From Geodermatophilus arenarius (lineage in GTDB: Bacteria > Actinomycetota > Actinomycetes > Mycobacteriales > Geodermatophilaceae): a DNA stretch of 64,000 bases. This document shows, piece by piece, positions 44,300 through 52,905 of the stretch. The notes beneath the pieces were generated by a model. The model was not told the DNA's origin. It searched no databases and worked only from the letters and a program-made list of their open reading frames with translations. Made by a program: the position numbers and the translations under genes. The stretch spans positions 124,001-188,000 of the forward strand of contig NZ_JBHSGR010000007.1 in NCBI RefSeq assembly GCF_042654585.1, read 5' to 3'. Position 1 is the first letter of the stretch. Every line of letters begins with the position of its first letter.

Positions 44300-45091
44300 C
44301 TACCGGACCTCGCTGGACCGCCCGCGCTCGCGGACCCGTCCCGGCACGGGCGGTGGGACCCGGCCCGGCAGGCGGTCGGCCAGCCGGTCCAGCAGGCCCC
44401 AGAGGGTGACCCGTGCCAACGCCTCTCCAACGATCGAGGGCGTCATCTTGCTCCTGCCGAACTCGCGTTCGCTGAAGGTGATCGGCACCTCCACCACCCG
44501 GGCGCCCTCCCGCCAGGCGCGCCAGGCCCAGTCGACCTGGAAGCAGTAGCCCTGGCTGGCCACGCGGTCGAAGGGCAGCCGGTCCACCAGCTCCCCGCGG
44601 ACGGCGCGGAACCCGCCGGTGGCGTCGGCCAGGGGCAGCCGCAGCGCGCGGCGGGTGTAGACGTTGCCCAGCCGGGACAGCAGCAGCCGCCGGCGCGGCC
44701 AGTCCTCGACGCTGCCGCCGGGCACGTAGCGGGAGCCCAGCACGAGGTCGGCGTCGTCGAGGGCGGCCAGCAGCAGCGGCAGCTGCTCGGGGTGGTGGGA
44801 GCCGTCGGCGTCCATCTCGACCAGCACGTCGTAGCCGCGCTCGCGGCCCCAGCGGAAGCCGGCGACGTAGGCCGGGCCCAGGCCCGCCTTCTCGGTGCGG
44901 CGCAGCACGTGCACCCGGTCGTCCCGCGCGGCCAGCTTCTCGGCCAGCTCACCGGTGCCGTCGGGCGAGCCGTCGTCGACGACCAGGGCGTGCACGTCGG
45001 GGACGGCGGCGTGCAGCCGGTCGAGGACCGGCTCGAGGTTCTCCACCTCGTCGTAGGTGGGGACCACGACGAGGACCCGCGCCGCGCTCAC
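44300..45091 (-). CDS. ppm1: polyprenol-phosphate mannosyltransferase (Ppm1 catalytic domain)
   Basis: A 263-residue GT2 enzyme: VLVVVPTYDEVENLEPVL, VVDDGSPDGTGELAE, AGLGPAYVAGFRWG, EMDADGSHHPEQLPLLL (DAD metal motif) and GSRYVPGGSVEDWP. It transfers mannose from GDP-mannose to polyprenol phosphate, the donor for lipomannan-type glycolipids and protein mannosylation. GTG 45091 overlaps the stop of lnt by 4 bases. In mycobacteria the Lnt and Ppm1 activities are often encoded as one protein; here they are separate but coupled. Confidence 0.95.
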   Translation of the reverse strand: MSAARVLVVVPTYDEVENLEPVLDRLHAAVPDVHALVVDDGSPDGTGELAEKLAARDDRVHVLRRTEKAGLGPAYVAGFRWGRERGYDVLVEMDADGSHHPEQLPLLLAALDDADLVLGSRYVPGGSVEDWPRRRLLLSRLGNVYTRRALRLPLADATGGFRAVRGELVDRLPFDRVASQGYCFQVDWAWRAWREGARVVEVPITFSEREFGRSKMTPSIVGEALARVTLWGLLDRLADRLPGRVPPPVPGRVRERGRSSEVR

Positions 45092-46716
45092 CGGGCGGCC
45101 CGGCGGGCCCGCTGCCGGCGGCGCAGCGCCGGGGCGGCGACCGCGAGCACCGCGCCGGCCCCCAGGGCGGTCAGCACCCACTCCGGCGCCGCCCCCAGCC
45201 GCTCGGCGACGGTGGTGGAGTCGCGCTGGGCGACGTCCTCGACGAACACCGCGGGGGTGAACAGCTCCGAGCGGCGGGCCAGCGACCCGTCGGGCGCCAC
45301 GACGGCGGAGATGCCGCTGGTGGCCGCGACGACGACGGTGCGGCCGAACTCCACCGCGCGCAGCCGGCTGGCGGCCAGCTGCTGCTCGCTCTCGTCGGTG
45401 TAGCCGAAGGTGGCGTTGTTGGTCTGGACGACGAGCATCCCGGCGCCGGCCCGCACGGTGTCGGCGACCAGGGAGTCGTAGACCACCTCGAAGCAGATGA
45501 CGTCGCCCACCGGCGCGCCGCCGACGTCGAGCACCCCGACCTCGGTGCCGTGGGCGAAGTCCCGGCGGACCAGGTCGACCTTGTCGCTGAAGAAGCGGAA
45601 GAACCCCCGCGCCGGCACGTACTCGGCCAGCGGGACGGGGTGCCGCTTGACGTAGGTGTCGCCGGGCCCGGTCTCGGGGTCCCACACGATGCCGGTGTTG
45701 CTCAGGTACCGGCCCGGCCCCTCGACGACCGCGCCCACCAGGATCGGCGCGCCGATCGCCTCGGCGGCGCGGCTGATCTGCCGGGCGGCGTCGGCGTTGC
45801 GGTAGGGGTCGATGTCGGAGCTGTTCTCCGGCCAGACGACCAGGTCCGGCTGCGCCTGGTCCCCGGCCGCGACCGCGGCGGCCAGCTGCACCGTCTGCTG
45901 CACGTGGTTGTCCAGCACCGCCCGGCGGCGGGCGTTGAACTCCAGCCCGGCCTCCGGGACGTCGCCCTGGATGACGGCGACGGTCCTCGTGGGGCCGCCC
46001 GCGGTGAGCGAGGGGCCGGGCAGCGGCGTCCAGGCCAGCGCCCCGAGCAGCGGGACGGCGAGGACGGCGGCGACCAGCGCGGCCGCCGTGCGCAGCGCCG
46101 GCCCGCGGGTCGCGCCCCCGCCGGCCGCCCGCCGGACCCGGGCCAGCGCGAGCAGCGCCGCGGCCAGCGGCGTGCGGGTGAGCGCGACGGCGAAGGACAC
46201 CAGCGGCACCCCGCCGTAGGCGGCGAGGGAGAGGAAGGCGCCGTCGGTCTGGCTCAGCCCCAGCCGGCCCCAGGGGAAGCCGCCGAGCGGGAGGCGGCCG
46301 CGCAGCGCCTCGTCGGCCACCCACAGCGCGGCGGTCCACAGCGGCCACAGCCGCAGGCCGGACACCGCCGCGCCGGCCGCGCCGAGCAGCGCGAGGAAGA
46401 GGGCCTGGGAGACGGCCAGGGCCAGCCAGGGGAACGCGCCCACGTAGATGCCGGTCCAGGACAGCAGCGGCACGAAGAACGCCAGGCCGCACACCAGGCC
46501 CAGCCACGCGCCCGACCGGGCCCGCTGCCCGCGCACGGCCAGCGCCAGCGCCGCGGGGCCGAGCACCGCCAGCGGGGGCAGCGACCAGCCGGGGAAGGCC
46601 AGCAGCATCGCCAGGCCGCCGGCGGCGGCGAGCGCGGTGCGCCACGGCAGGCGGCGGGTCCGGCGCCGGCCGGTCCCCGCGGGCGCACCGGAGCCGGTGT
46701 CCCGCTCCTCCGTCAC
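45088..46716 (-). CDS. lnt: apolipoprotein N-acyltransferase
   Basis: A 542-residue protein with about six N-terminal helices and a nitrilase-like domain. The catalytic triad is visible: Glu in VVWPENSSD, Lys in TYVKRHPVPLAEYVP, Cys in GDVICFEVVYD. It N-acylates the lipid-modified Cys of lipoproteins at the outer face of the membrane; lipoprotein candidates in this window are at 23343 and 37855. GTG 46716 is chosen because the open frame upstream is unconserved; the ribosome site is weak. It is directly upstream of and coupled to ppm1. Confidence 0.94.
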   Translation of the reverse strand: MTEERDTGSGAPAGTGRRRTRRLPWRTALAAAGGLAMLLAFPGWSLPPLAVLGPAALALAVRGQRARSGAWLGLVCGLAFFVPLLSWTGIYVGAFPWLALAVSQALFLALLGAAGAAVSGLRLWPLWTAALWVADEALRGRLPLGGFPWGRLGLSQTDGAFLSLAAYGGVPLVSFAVALTRTPLAAALLALARVRRAAGGGATRGPALRTAAALVAAVLAVPLLGALAWTPLPGPSLTAGGPTRTVAVIQGDVPEAGLEFNARRRAVLDNHVQQTVQLAAAVAAGDQAQPDLVVWPENSSDIDPYRNADAARQISRAAEAIGAPILVGAVVEGPGRYLSNTGIVWDPETGPGDTYVKRHPVPLAEYVPARGFFRFFSDKVDLVRRDFAHGTEVGVLDVGGAPVGDVICFEVVYDSLVADTVRAGAGMLVVQTNNATFGYTDESEQQLAASRLRAVEFGRTVVVAATSGISAVVAPDGSLARRSELFTPAVFVEDVAQRDSTTVAERLGAAPEWVLTALGAGAVLAVAAPALRRRQRARRAAR

Positions 46717-46912
46717 GGCTGCTGGCGGCACCCACGACCTCCCCGCGACGTCCTGCCGCGGGCGGCGCCCGGGCGTCCGGCTGCACCCGTCCGCGGCGGA
46801 CGGGTGCGGGCCACGGTCGTGGCCCACCCACGAGCATCCCACCCCGCCCCCCGTCCTCCGGGACGCGACCGGCGCGGGGTCCCCCGGGTGTGCCGTCCCC
46901 CGGACCGGGTGG

Positions 46913-48448
46913 TTACAGCGACCGCAGTGGCCGGCCTCCGACCAGCAGCTGTCGGCAGGCCGGCCGGTCCCGGCGGTCGAGCACCGCCGACAGGCCGGCG
47001 TCTGTGGCCCACAGCGCGAGGTCGGCCGGGGCGCCCGGCGCCAGCGGCCCGGCGGCGGTCTCCGCGCGGACGGCGTGCCAGCCGCCGTGGGTGGCCGCGT
47101 CGAAGGCGTCGAACGGGCGCAGCCCGGCGCCGGCGGTGCGGTGGTCGACGGCCGCGTGCACGCCGCCCCAGGGGTCCATCGGCGTCACCGGGGCGTCACT
47201 GCCCAGCGCCAGGGCGACACCGGCGTCGGCGAGGTCGGCGAACGGGTTGCACCCGGCCGCGCGCTCGGCGCCCAGCCGCTCGGCGTACATGCCCGCCGGG
47301 CCGCCCCAGGCCGCGTCGAAGGCGGGCTGGACGCTGGCCACCATCCCCCACGACCGCATCCGCTCGACCGCCTCCGGGCTCGCCATCTCCACGTGCTCGA
47401 GCCGGTGCCGGCAGGCCCGCACGGCGGCCGGCCCGAGCTCGGCCACCACCGTCCCGACCGCGTCGAGCACCTGGTCGACGGCGGCGTCGCCGATGCAGTG
47501 GAAACCGGCCTGGATCCCGGCGGCGGTGCAGGCGCGCACGTGGTCGACCAGGGAGGCGGTGTCGAACCGCAGCGCCCCGGCGGTGCCCGGCCGGTCGGCG
47601 TAGGGGGCGTGCAGCGCGGCGGTGTGCGAGCCGAACGCGCCGTCGCAGAACAGGTCGCCGCCGGCGCCGGCCAGGTCCAGCTCGCGCACCAGGTCCAGCC
47701 CGCCGCGCTCGGCCAGCTCTCCCCAGTAGCCGGTGACCCGCGGCGCCGGCCGCTGCCGGGCCAGGTCCAGCAGCGCGCGCAGGTCCGCGGCGCCGGACAC
47801 CTCGGGCCCGGCCATCTCGTGCAGGCTGCCGATGCCCAGCCGCACCGCCTCGGCGAGCGTGGCGGCCTGCGCGGCGGCCCGCTGCGGCGCGGTCACCGCC
47901 CCGTAGGCGGCCTGCCGGGCGGCGTGGTGGGCGTCCAGCCGCAGCTGCCCGTCCGGCGAGAAGCCGGGCAGGCCGCGGACGCCGGGCACCAGGTCGAGCA
48001 GCGCGGTGGAGACGGTCGCGGAGTGCACGTCGACGCGGGCCAGGTAGGCCGGCCGGTCCCCGACGACGGCGTCCAGGTCGGCGCGGGTGAGCCCCCGGCC
48101 CTCGGGCCAGCCGGTCTCGTCCCAGCCGGTGCCCAGCAGGATGCCCGGCGGCGCGCCGCGCACCGCCTCGGCGACCGCGGCCACCGCCTCCGCGAGGCTC
48201 GACCTCGAGTGGAGGTCGAGACCGGTGAGCGCCAGGCCGGTCGCGGTGGCGTGCACGTGCGCGTCCACGAACGCCGGGGTGAGCAGCGCCCCCTCCCCGG
48301 CCAGCACCCGGCCGGCCCGCGGCGCGTCGGCGGCCGCGCCGGTCCAGGCGATCCGCCCGTCGACGACGTGCACGGCACGGCCGGGACGGTCGCCGACGGT
48401 CACGTCGGTGAGCAGCAGGTCGGTCGGGGGCGTCACGGCCCCGAGCAT
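46913..48448 (-). CDS. amidohydrolase family protein (YtcJ-like)
   Basis: A 511-residue metal-dependent hydrolase of the YtcJ/exoenzyme-regulator type: TPAFVDAHVHATATGL gives the first metal His pair, GTGWDETGWPEGRGLTRADLD follows, then FCDGAFGSHTAAL, GFHCIGDAAVDQVL and LALGSDAPVTPMDPW with the metal Asp. Substrate unknown. Start is ATG 48448 or in-frame GTG 48436; CATGCT just before the latter would fit a leaderless start. It is divergent from the GNAT gene at 48519. Confidence 0.9.
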   Translation of the reverse strand: MLGAVTPPTDLLLTDVTVGDRPGRAVHVVDGRIAWTGAAADAPRAGRVLAGEGALLTPAFVDAHVHATATGLALTGLDLHSRSSLAEAVAAVAEAVRGAPPGILLGTGWDETGWPEGRGLTRADLDAVVGDRPAYLARVDVHSATVSTALLDLVPGVRGLPGFSPDGQLRLDAHHAARQAAYGAVTAPQRAAAQAATLAEAVRLGIGSLHEMAGPEVSGAADLRALLDLARQRPAPRVTGYWGELAERGGLDLVRELDLAGAGGDLFCDGAFGSHTAALHAPYADRPGTAGALRFDTASLVDHVRACTAAGIQAGFHCIGDAAVDQVLDAVGTVVAELGPAAVRACRHRLEHVEMASPEAVERMRSWGMVASVQPAFDAAWGGPAGMYAERLGAERAAGCNPFADLADAGVALALGSDAPVTPMDPWGGVHAAVDHRTAGAGLRPFDAFDAATHGGWHAVRAETAAGPLAPGAPADLALWATDAGLSAVLDRRDRPACRQLLVGGRPLRSL

Positions 48449-48518
48449 GACGGCGCGCCCGGGCCGCTCCGGCGCCGGGTCCGCGGGTAGCGCGGGGGGC
48501 GCCGGGTAGGCAGTCGCG

Positions 48519-49052
48519 ATGACCGTGCCGGACGGGGAGCTGCTCACCGACCGGCTGCGGCTGCGCCCGTGGACCACCGGCCGCGACGACCTGGCCCGGC
48601 TCGCCGACATCTACCGGCGCGAGGAGGTCACCCGCTGGCTGGGCGGCCCCCCGTCGGTGGGCCCGGTGGAGCTGGTGGGCCGGTGGGCGGAGATCCGGCG
48701 CGCGGACCCGGTGCACGGCTGCTGGGCGGTGGAGGTGCGCGGGCCGGAGCCGGTGGTGGCCGGCACGGTGCTGCTCAAGCCGCTGCCCGGCGGCGTCGGG
48801 GAGGTCGAGGTGGGCTGGCACCTGCACCCGGAGTGCTGGGGCCGCGGCTACGCCACCGAGGCCGCGCGGGCGGTGGTCGACCACGCCTTCGGCGCGGGCG
48901 TGCCGGAGGTCTACGCCGTCGTCCGGCCCGGCAACGAGGCCTCGCGGGCGGTGTGCCGGCGCCTGGGCATGGAACCGCTGGGCCGGCTGCGCCGGTGGTA
49001 CGACGTCGAACTGGAGGCGTTCCGGCTCATGGCCCCGGTGGTGGTGGAGTAG
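48519..49052 (+). CDS. GNAT family N-acetyltransferase (RimJ/RimL type)
   Basis: A 177-residue acetyltransferase of the RimJ-like group: LLTDRLRLRPWTTG, VGWHLHPECWGRGYATEAARAVVDHAF (acetyl-CoA motif), VYAVVRPGNEASRAVCRRLGMEPLG. Such proteins modify protein N-termini or small amines; the substrate is unknown. TAGGCA at 48507-48512 lies 6 bases before ATG 48519. It runs tail-to-tail with the acyltransferase gene at 49060. Confidence 0.9.
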   Translation: MTVPDGELLTDRLRLRPWTTGRDDLARLADIYRREEVTRWLGGPPSVGPVELVGRWAEIRRADPVHGCWAVEVRGPEPVVAGTVLLKPLPGGVGEVEVGWHLHPECWGRGYATEAARAVVDHAFGAGVPEVYAVVRPGNEASRAVCRRLGMEPLGRLRRWYDVELEAFRLMAPVVVE

Positions 49053-49059
49053 CGGGTCC

Positions 49060-49920
49060 TCAGCCGCGGCGCCGGAGGCGGCGGGCCAGCCGCGCGCGGC
49101 GCGAGGTCCGCGCCCTCACCCGCTGCCCGGCGGCGTCCTGCGCGTCGCGGGCCGTGGCCTCCTCCAGGGTGGGCGCGGTCCCGCCCAGGTGCGCCGGCAC
49201 CCACCACAGGTCCTCGGGGCCCGAGGGCTGCTGCGGATAGGTGCGCTGCGCCTCGTCGAGCAGCGCCTCCATCGCCACGCGGGTGCGGGCCAGCAGCGCC
49301 GCGGGCCGCTCGCCGGGCAGGGGGACGACCGGCTCGCCGAGCAGCACGGTCACCGCCCGGCCGCGGGTGAGGTCCACCGGGTGCTTCTTGGTGGCCACCC
49401 GGTGCCCGCCCCACACCGCGGCCGGGACGATCGGCACCCCGGCGTCGAGGGCCATCCGGGCGGCGCCGGCCTTGAGGTCCTTGACGGTGAAGCTCTGGCT
49501 GATCGTCGCCTCGGGGAAGACGCCGACGACCTCGCCGTCCTTGAGCGCCCGCACCGCGGCGTCGAACGCGGCCGCGCCGGCCTTGCGGTCGACCGGGATG
49601 TGCCGCATGGCGCGCATGAACGGCCCGGCGAACCAGTGCGCGAACACCGAGGCCTTGGCCATGAACCGGACCAGCCGGTGCCGCGGCAGCGCGGCCAGGC
49701 CGAGGAAGGTGAAGTCCAGGAAGCTGACGTGGTTGCTGCAGACCACTGCGCCGCCCGACGTCGGCACGTGCTCGGAGCCCCGCACGTCGAACTGCAGCCG
49801 CAGCAGCCGGAAGACCACCAGCGCCAGCCGCACGACGAACCGGTAGGGGCGGTCCCGGGGATCGGGGGACGGCCCGAACAGGTCGCGCCGCACGACGTCG
49901 TGCCAGCTCGCGGTGTACAT
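49060..49920 (-). CDS. lysophospholipid acyltransferase family protein (PlsC-like)
   Basis: A 286-residue acyltransferase. Motif I NHVSFLDFTFLG (His-x4-Asp), then FMAKASVFAHWFAGPFMRAMRHIPVDR, motif III FPEATIS in place of FPEGTRS, and PIVPAAVWGGHRV. The C-terminus is Arg-rich. It differs from the paralog at 39432 in these motifs. It would acylate a lysolipid at the inner membrane face. TATCGT on the minus strand (49932-49927) stands 6 bases before ATG 49920, a leaderless layout. Confidence 0.9.
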   Translation of the reverse strand: MYTASWHDVVRRDLFGPSPDPRDRPYRFVVRLALVVFRLLRLQFDVRGSEHVPTSGGAVVCSNHVSFLDFTFLGLAALPRHRLVRFMAKASVFAHWFAGPFMRAMRHIPVDRKAGAAAFDAAVRALKDGEVVGVFPEATISQSFTVKDLKAGAARMALDAGVPIVPAAVWGGHRVATKKHPVDLTRGRAVTVLLGEPVVPLPGERPAALLARTRVAMEALLDEAQRTYPQQPSGPEDLWWVPAHLGGTAPTLEEATARDAQDAAGQRVRARTSRRARLARRLRRRG

Positions 49921-49950
49921 GGCGGGACGATATCCGCCCTGCCCGGCAGC

Positions 49951-51084
49951 TCACCTCCCGGTCGTGAGCTGCACCGCCGCGCGGACGACGGCGGTGAGGT
50001 CGCCGGTGTCGGCGTGCACGCGGCGCTGCAGGTCCGCGCCGGTGCCGCGCTCCAGGACCGCCGCCACGCCGTCGGCGACCCGCTGCCGGTCGCCGCTGGC
50101 CTCCAGCGCCGGGCGGACGTGCTCCAGCAGCGCCGCCACCACGTCGGCGGCCGGCGCCGGCGTCCCGGTGCGCGGGTGCACCAGGTCGGCGGTGGTGCCC
50201 GAGCGCCCGGCCCGCCAGGCGGCCACCCGCAGCAGCTCGCTGCGCACCCGAGGGGCGGGGACGCCCGCGCGCCACTCGCGGGCGGCGGTGTCCACCAGCG
50301 CGCGCACCAGCCCGGCGTGGGTGACCGCGTCCTCGACCCGCAGCGCGACGTCGGCGCTGCGCACCTCGACGGTGGGCCAGGTCCGCGACAGCCGGGCGTC
50401 GAAGTAGACCATCCCGGCGTCGACGATCGTGCGGGTCGCGACCAGGTCGGCGACCACCCGGTGGTAGGTCGCCGGGTCGCCGAACAGCTCGGTGGGGCCC
50501 GACGACGGCCAGCGGTTCCACGCCTGGGACCGGAAGCTGGCGTACCCGGAGTCGGCGCCCAGCCAGAACGGCGAGTTGGCGGTCAGCGCGGTGAGCACCG
50601 GCAGCCACACCCGGATCCGGTCGAGGACGGCCACGCCCTCCTCGTCGCCGTCCACCGACACGTGCACGTGGCAGCCGCAGGTGAGCTGGTCGCGGGCGAT
50701 GAGCCCGAAGGTGTCGGTCATCTCCGCGTAGCGCTCGCCCGGCGTCGTCTCCGGCTCGACGCCGACCGGTGAGGTGGCCAGCGCCGCCACCCGGGTCCCG
50801 ACGGCGCGGGCGGCGGCGTCGGCGCGCCCGCGCCAGTACCGCAGCTCCCGCTCCACCTCGGCCAGCCCGGTGCACACCCGGGTGCCCAGTTCCACCTGCT
50901 GCCGCTTGAGCTCGGGCACCAGGTGCCCCGGGGAGCCCTCCTCCTGCGCCGCGCTCTCGTGCTGCTCGGGGGTCTCCCCCTCCCCGCGGTGGGCGGCCAC
51001 CGCCAGCGCCTCGGGGCCGCGCGGCACCGGCGTCCCCGACGGGTCGACGACCAGCAGCTCCTCCTCGACACCCACCGTGCGCAC
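49951..51084 (-). CDS. carboxylate-amine ligase, glutamate-cysteine ligase type 2 (YbdK family)
   Basis: A 377-residue GCS2 protein: RTVGVEEELLVVDP at the start, HLVPELKRQQVELGTRVC, TCGCHVHVSVDGDEEGVAVLDRIRVWLPVL and NSPFWLGADSGYASFRSQAWNRWP. These enzymes have weak glutamate-cysteine ligase activity in vitro; the real amine and acid are often unknown. GTG 51084 is chosen since the family begins MRTVGVEEE; GTG 51090 two codons upstream is equally possible. Confidence 0.92.
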   Translation of the reverse strand: MRTVGVEEELLVVDPSGTPVPRGPEALAVAAHRGEGETPEQHESAAQEEGSPGHLVPELKRQQVELGTRVCTGLAEVERELRYWRGRADAAARAVGTRVAALATSPVGVEPETTPGERYAEMTDTFGLIARDQLTCGCHVHVSVDGDEEGVAVLDRIRVWLPVLTALTANSPFWLGADSGYASFRSQAWNRWPSSGPTELFGDPATYHRVVADLVATRTIVDAGMVYFDARLSRTWPTVEVRSADVALRVEDAVTHAGLVRALVDTAAREWRAGVPAPRVRSELLRVAAWRAGRSGTTADLVHPRTGTPAPAADVVAALLEHVRPALEASGDRQRVADGVAAVLERGTGADLQRRVHADTGDLTAVVRAAVQLTTGR

Positions 51085-51207
51085 CGGCACATGGTGGAGG
51101 CGGGACGGCGCCGCCGCAGGACGGGCCCCGGGCACCCGGGTCGGGCACGATCCCCGCATGACCGAACCCAGGGCCTCCGGCGGTGGGGGCGACCGGCGGG
51201 TGGACCG

Positions 51208-52749
51208 GTGAGCCTCACCGCCTACCTGGACAAGGGCGCCTCCCTCGGCCCGGACGCCCCCTGCCTGACCGGCCCGGACGGGTCGATGAGCTACGGCGAG
51301 GTGCAGCGGTTCAGCCGGCGGGTCGCCGGGGCGCTGGCCCGCTCCGGCGTCCGGCCGGGCGACCCCGTCGCGGTCCTGTCGGCCAACGACCCCACCGCGT
51401 TCGCCGCCGTCTTCGGCATCGCCCGCGCCGGCGCGGTGTGGTGCCCGGTCAACCCCCGCAACGAGGCCGCGGAGAACCGCGAGCTGCTCGACCTGTTCGG
51501 CTGCACCGCGCTGCTCTACCAGCACTCCTTCGCGCCGCTGGTGGCCGCGATCCGCGACCGCCTGCCGCGGCTGACCACCCTGGTCTGCCTGGACGGCGAC
51601 GGCGGCGGCGGCGACCCGGCGCTGCAGGACTGGCTGGCCGGCGCTCCCGAGGGGGACGACACCGAGCCGCCCGGCGGTCTGGTCGTGCTGGTCGGCACCG
51701 GCGGCACCACCGGCCGCCCCAAGGGCGTGCGCCTGACCGACCGCAACCTCGAGACCATGTCGGCGCTGACGCTCATGAGCTATCCGTTCACCGGCCGGCC
51801 CACCTACCTGGCGCTCGCGCCGCTGACCCACGCCGCCGGGGTGCTGTGCTTCCCGGTGATGGCCCTCGGCGGCGAGATCGTCGTCATGCCGGCACCGGAC
51901 CTCGGGCAGTTCCTCGCCCTCGCCGAGCGGCACCGGGTCACGCACGCCTTCCTGCCGCCCACGCTGGTCTACCGGCTGCTCGCCCACCCCGACCTCGACG
52001 GCACGGACCTCTCCGCCCTGCAGTGCCTCTGGTACGGCGCCGCGCCCATGTCCCCCGACCGCCTCGAGGAGGCCATCCGGCGCATCGGCCCCGTCCTCGG
52101 CCAGCTGTACGGCCAGTCCGAGGCACCGATGATGATCTCGACGATGGCGCCGGCCGACCACCTGCGCCCCGACGGCTCCCCCGCCCGGGAGCGGTTCGCC
52201 TCCGCCGGCCGGCCGACGCCGCTCACCACCGTGGCGGTCGTGGACGACGCCGGGCGGCTGCTCCCGGCCGGCGAGCGCGGCGAGGTCGTCGTCCGCGGCT
52301 CGCTGGTCATGGACGGCTACCACCGGGACCCGCAGGCCACCGCGGAGGCGAGCCGGCTCGGCTGGCACCACACCGGCGACGTCGGCTACCTCGACGCCGA
52401 CGGCTGGCTGTACCTCGTCGACCGCGCGAAGGACGTGATCATCAGCGGCGGCTTCAACGTGTACTCGGCCGAGGTCGAGCAGGCGGTCCTGGCCCACCCG
52501 GCGGTGCAGGACTGCGCGGTGGTCGGCGTGCCCGACGAGAAGTGGGGCGAGCGGGTGGTCGCCGTCGTCCAGCCGCGGGCCGGGGAGGCGCTGGACCCCG
52601 CCGACGTCCGCGTGTTCGTCCGCGCCCGCATCGGCGGCGTCAAGGCACCCAAGGAGGTGCTCGTCTGGGCCGACCTGCCGCGGTCCACGGTGGGCAAGGT
52701 GCTCAAGGGCGACGTCCGCTCGCAGCTGCTGACCGCCGGAGGCGCGTGA
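51208..52749 (+). CDS. AMP-dependent acyl-CoA synthetase/ligase (FadD-like)
   Basis: A 513-residue ANL superfamily enzyme: P-loop GTGGTTGRPKGVRL, ALAPLTHAAG, LYGQSEAPMM (A5-like), WHHTGDVGYLDADGWLYLVDRAKDVIISGGFNVYSAEVE (A7-A8) and PRSTVGKVLKGDVR with the catalytic Lys. It activates a carboxylic acid to an acyl-CoA through an acyl-adenylate; chain type cannot be told. It is divergent from the carboxylate-amine ligase gene. Confidence 0.93.
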   Translation: MSLTAYLDKGASLGPDAPCLTGPDGSMSYGEVQRFSRRVAGALARSGVRPGDPVAVLSANDPTAFAAVFGIARAGAVWCPVNPRNEAAENRELLDLFGCTALLYQHSFAPLVAAIRDRLPRLTTLVCLDGDGGGGDPALQDWLAGAPEGDDTEPPGGLVVLVGTGGTTGRPKGVRLTDRNLETMSALTLMSYPFTGRPTYLALAPLTHAAGVLCFPVMALGGEIVVMPAPDLGQFLALAERHRVTHAFLPPTLVYRLLAHPDLDGTDLSALQCLWYGAAPMSPDRLEEAIRRIGPVLGQLYGQSEAPMMISTMAPADHLRPDGSPARERFASAGRPTPLTTVAVVDDAGRLLPAGERGEVVVRGSLVMDGYHRDPQATAEASRLGWHHTGDVGYLDADGWLYLVDRAKDVIISGGFNVYSAEVEQAVLAHPAVQDCAVVGVPDEKWGERVVAVVQPRAGEALDPADVRVFVRARIGGVKAPKEVLVWADLPRSTVGKVLKGDVRSQLLTAGGA

Positions 52750-52867
52750 GGGCCCGGCCCTCCCCCCACCGGGACTCCCCCGGCACAGCGGCGCGGCGCC
52801 CCTCGGCCCGTCGTCGCCGGCGTGTTCCCTGCGCTGGTCGTTGATTGTTTTCCGGTTTCCCGGGAAG

Positions 52868-52899
52868 TTGACCAGGTAGTTGGGGATAACGGGTATGGT
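52868..52899 (+). promoter_or_regulatory. probable promoter of gene 52906, containing repeat R7
   Basis: TTGACC at 52868-52873 and TATGGT at 52894-52899 with a 20-base spacer, which is 2-3 bases longer than ideal. The repeat R7 fills the spacer. TATGGT ends 6 bases before ATG 52906, so the transcript would be leaderless. A protein bound to R7 would block this promoter. Confidence 0.5.
52877..52892 (-). repeat. interspersed 16-mer, copy R7
   Basis: Exact CCGTTATCCCCAACTA on the minus strand, 14 bases before the start codon of gene 52906. Upstream (plus strand) lies an unusually T-rich stretch TTGATTGTTTTCCGGTTTCC at 52841-52860. Confidence 0.85.
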
Positions 52900-52905
52900 G
52901 AGGAC

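Noticed and set aside
52877..52892. Homing endonuclease target (GGGATAAC is part of the I-SceI site)
   Set aside because: Only eight bases match, nine copies exist, and no LAGLIDADG or HNH gene is nearby.
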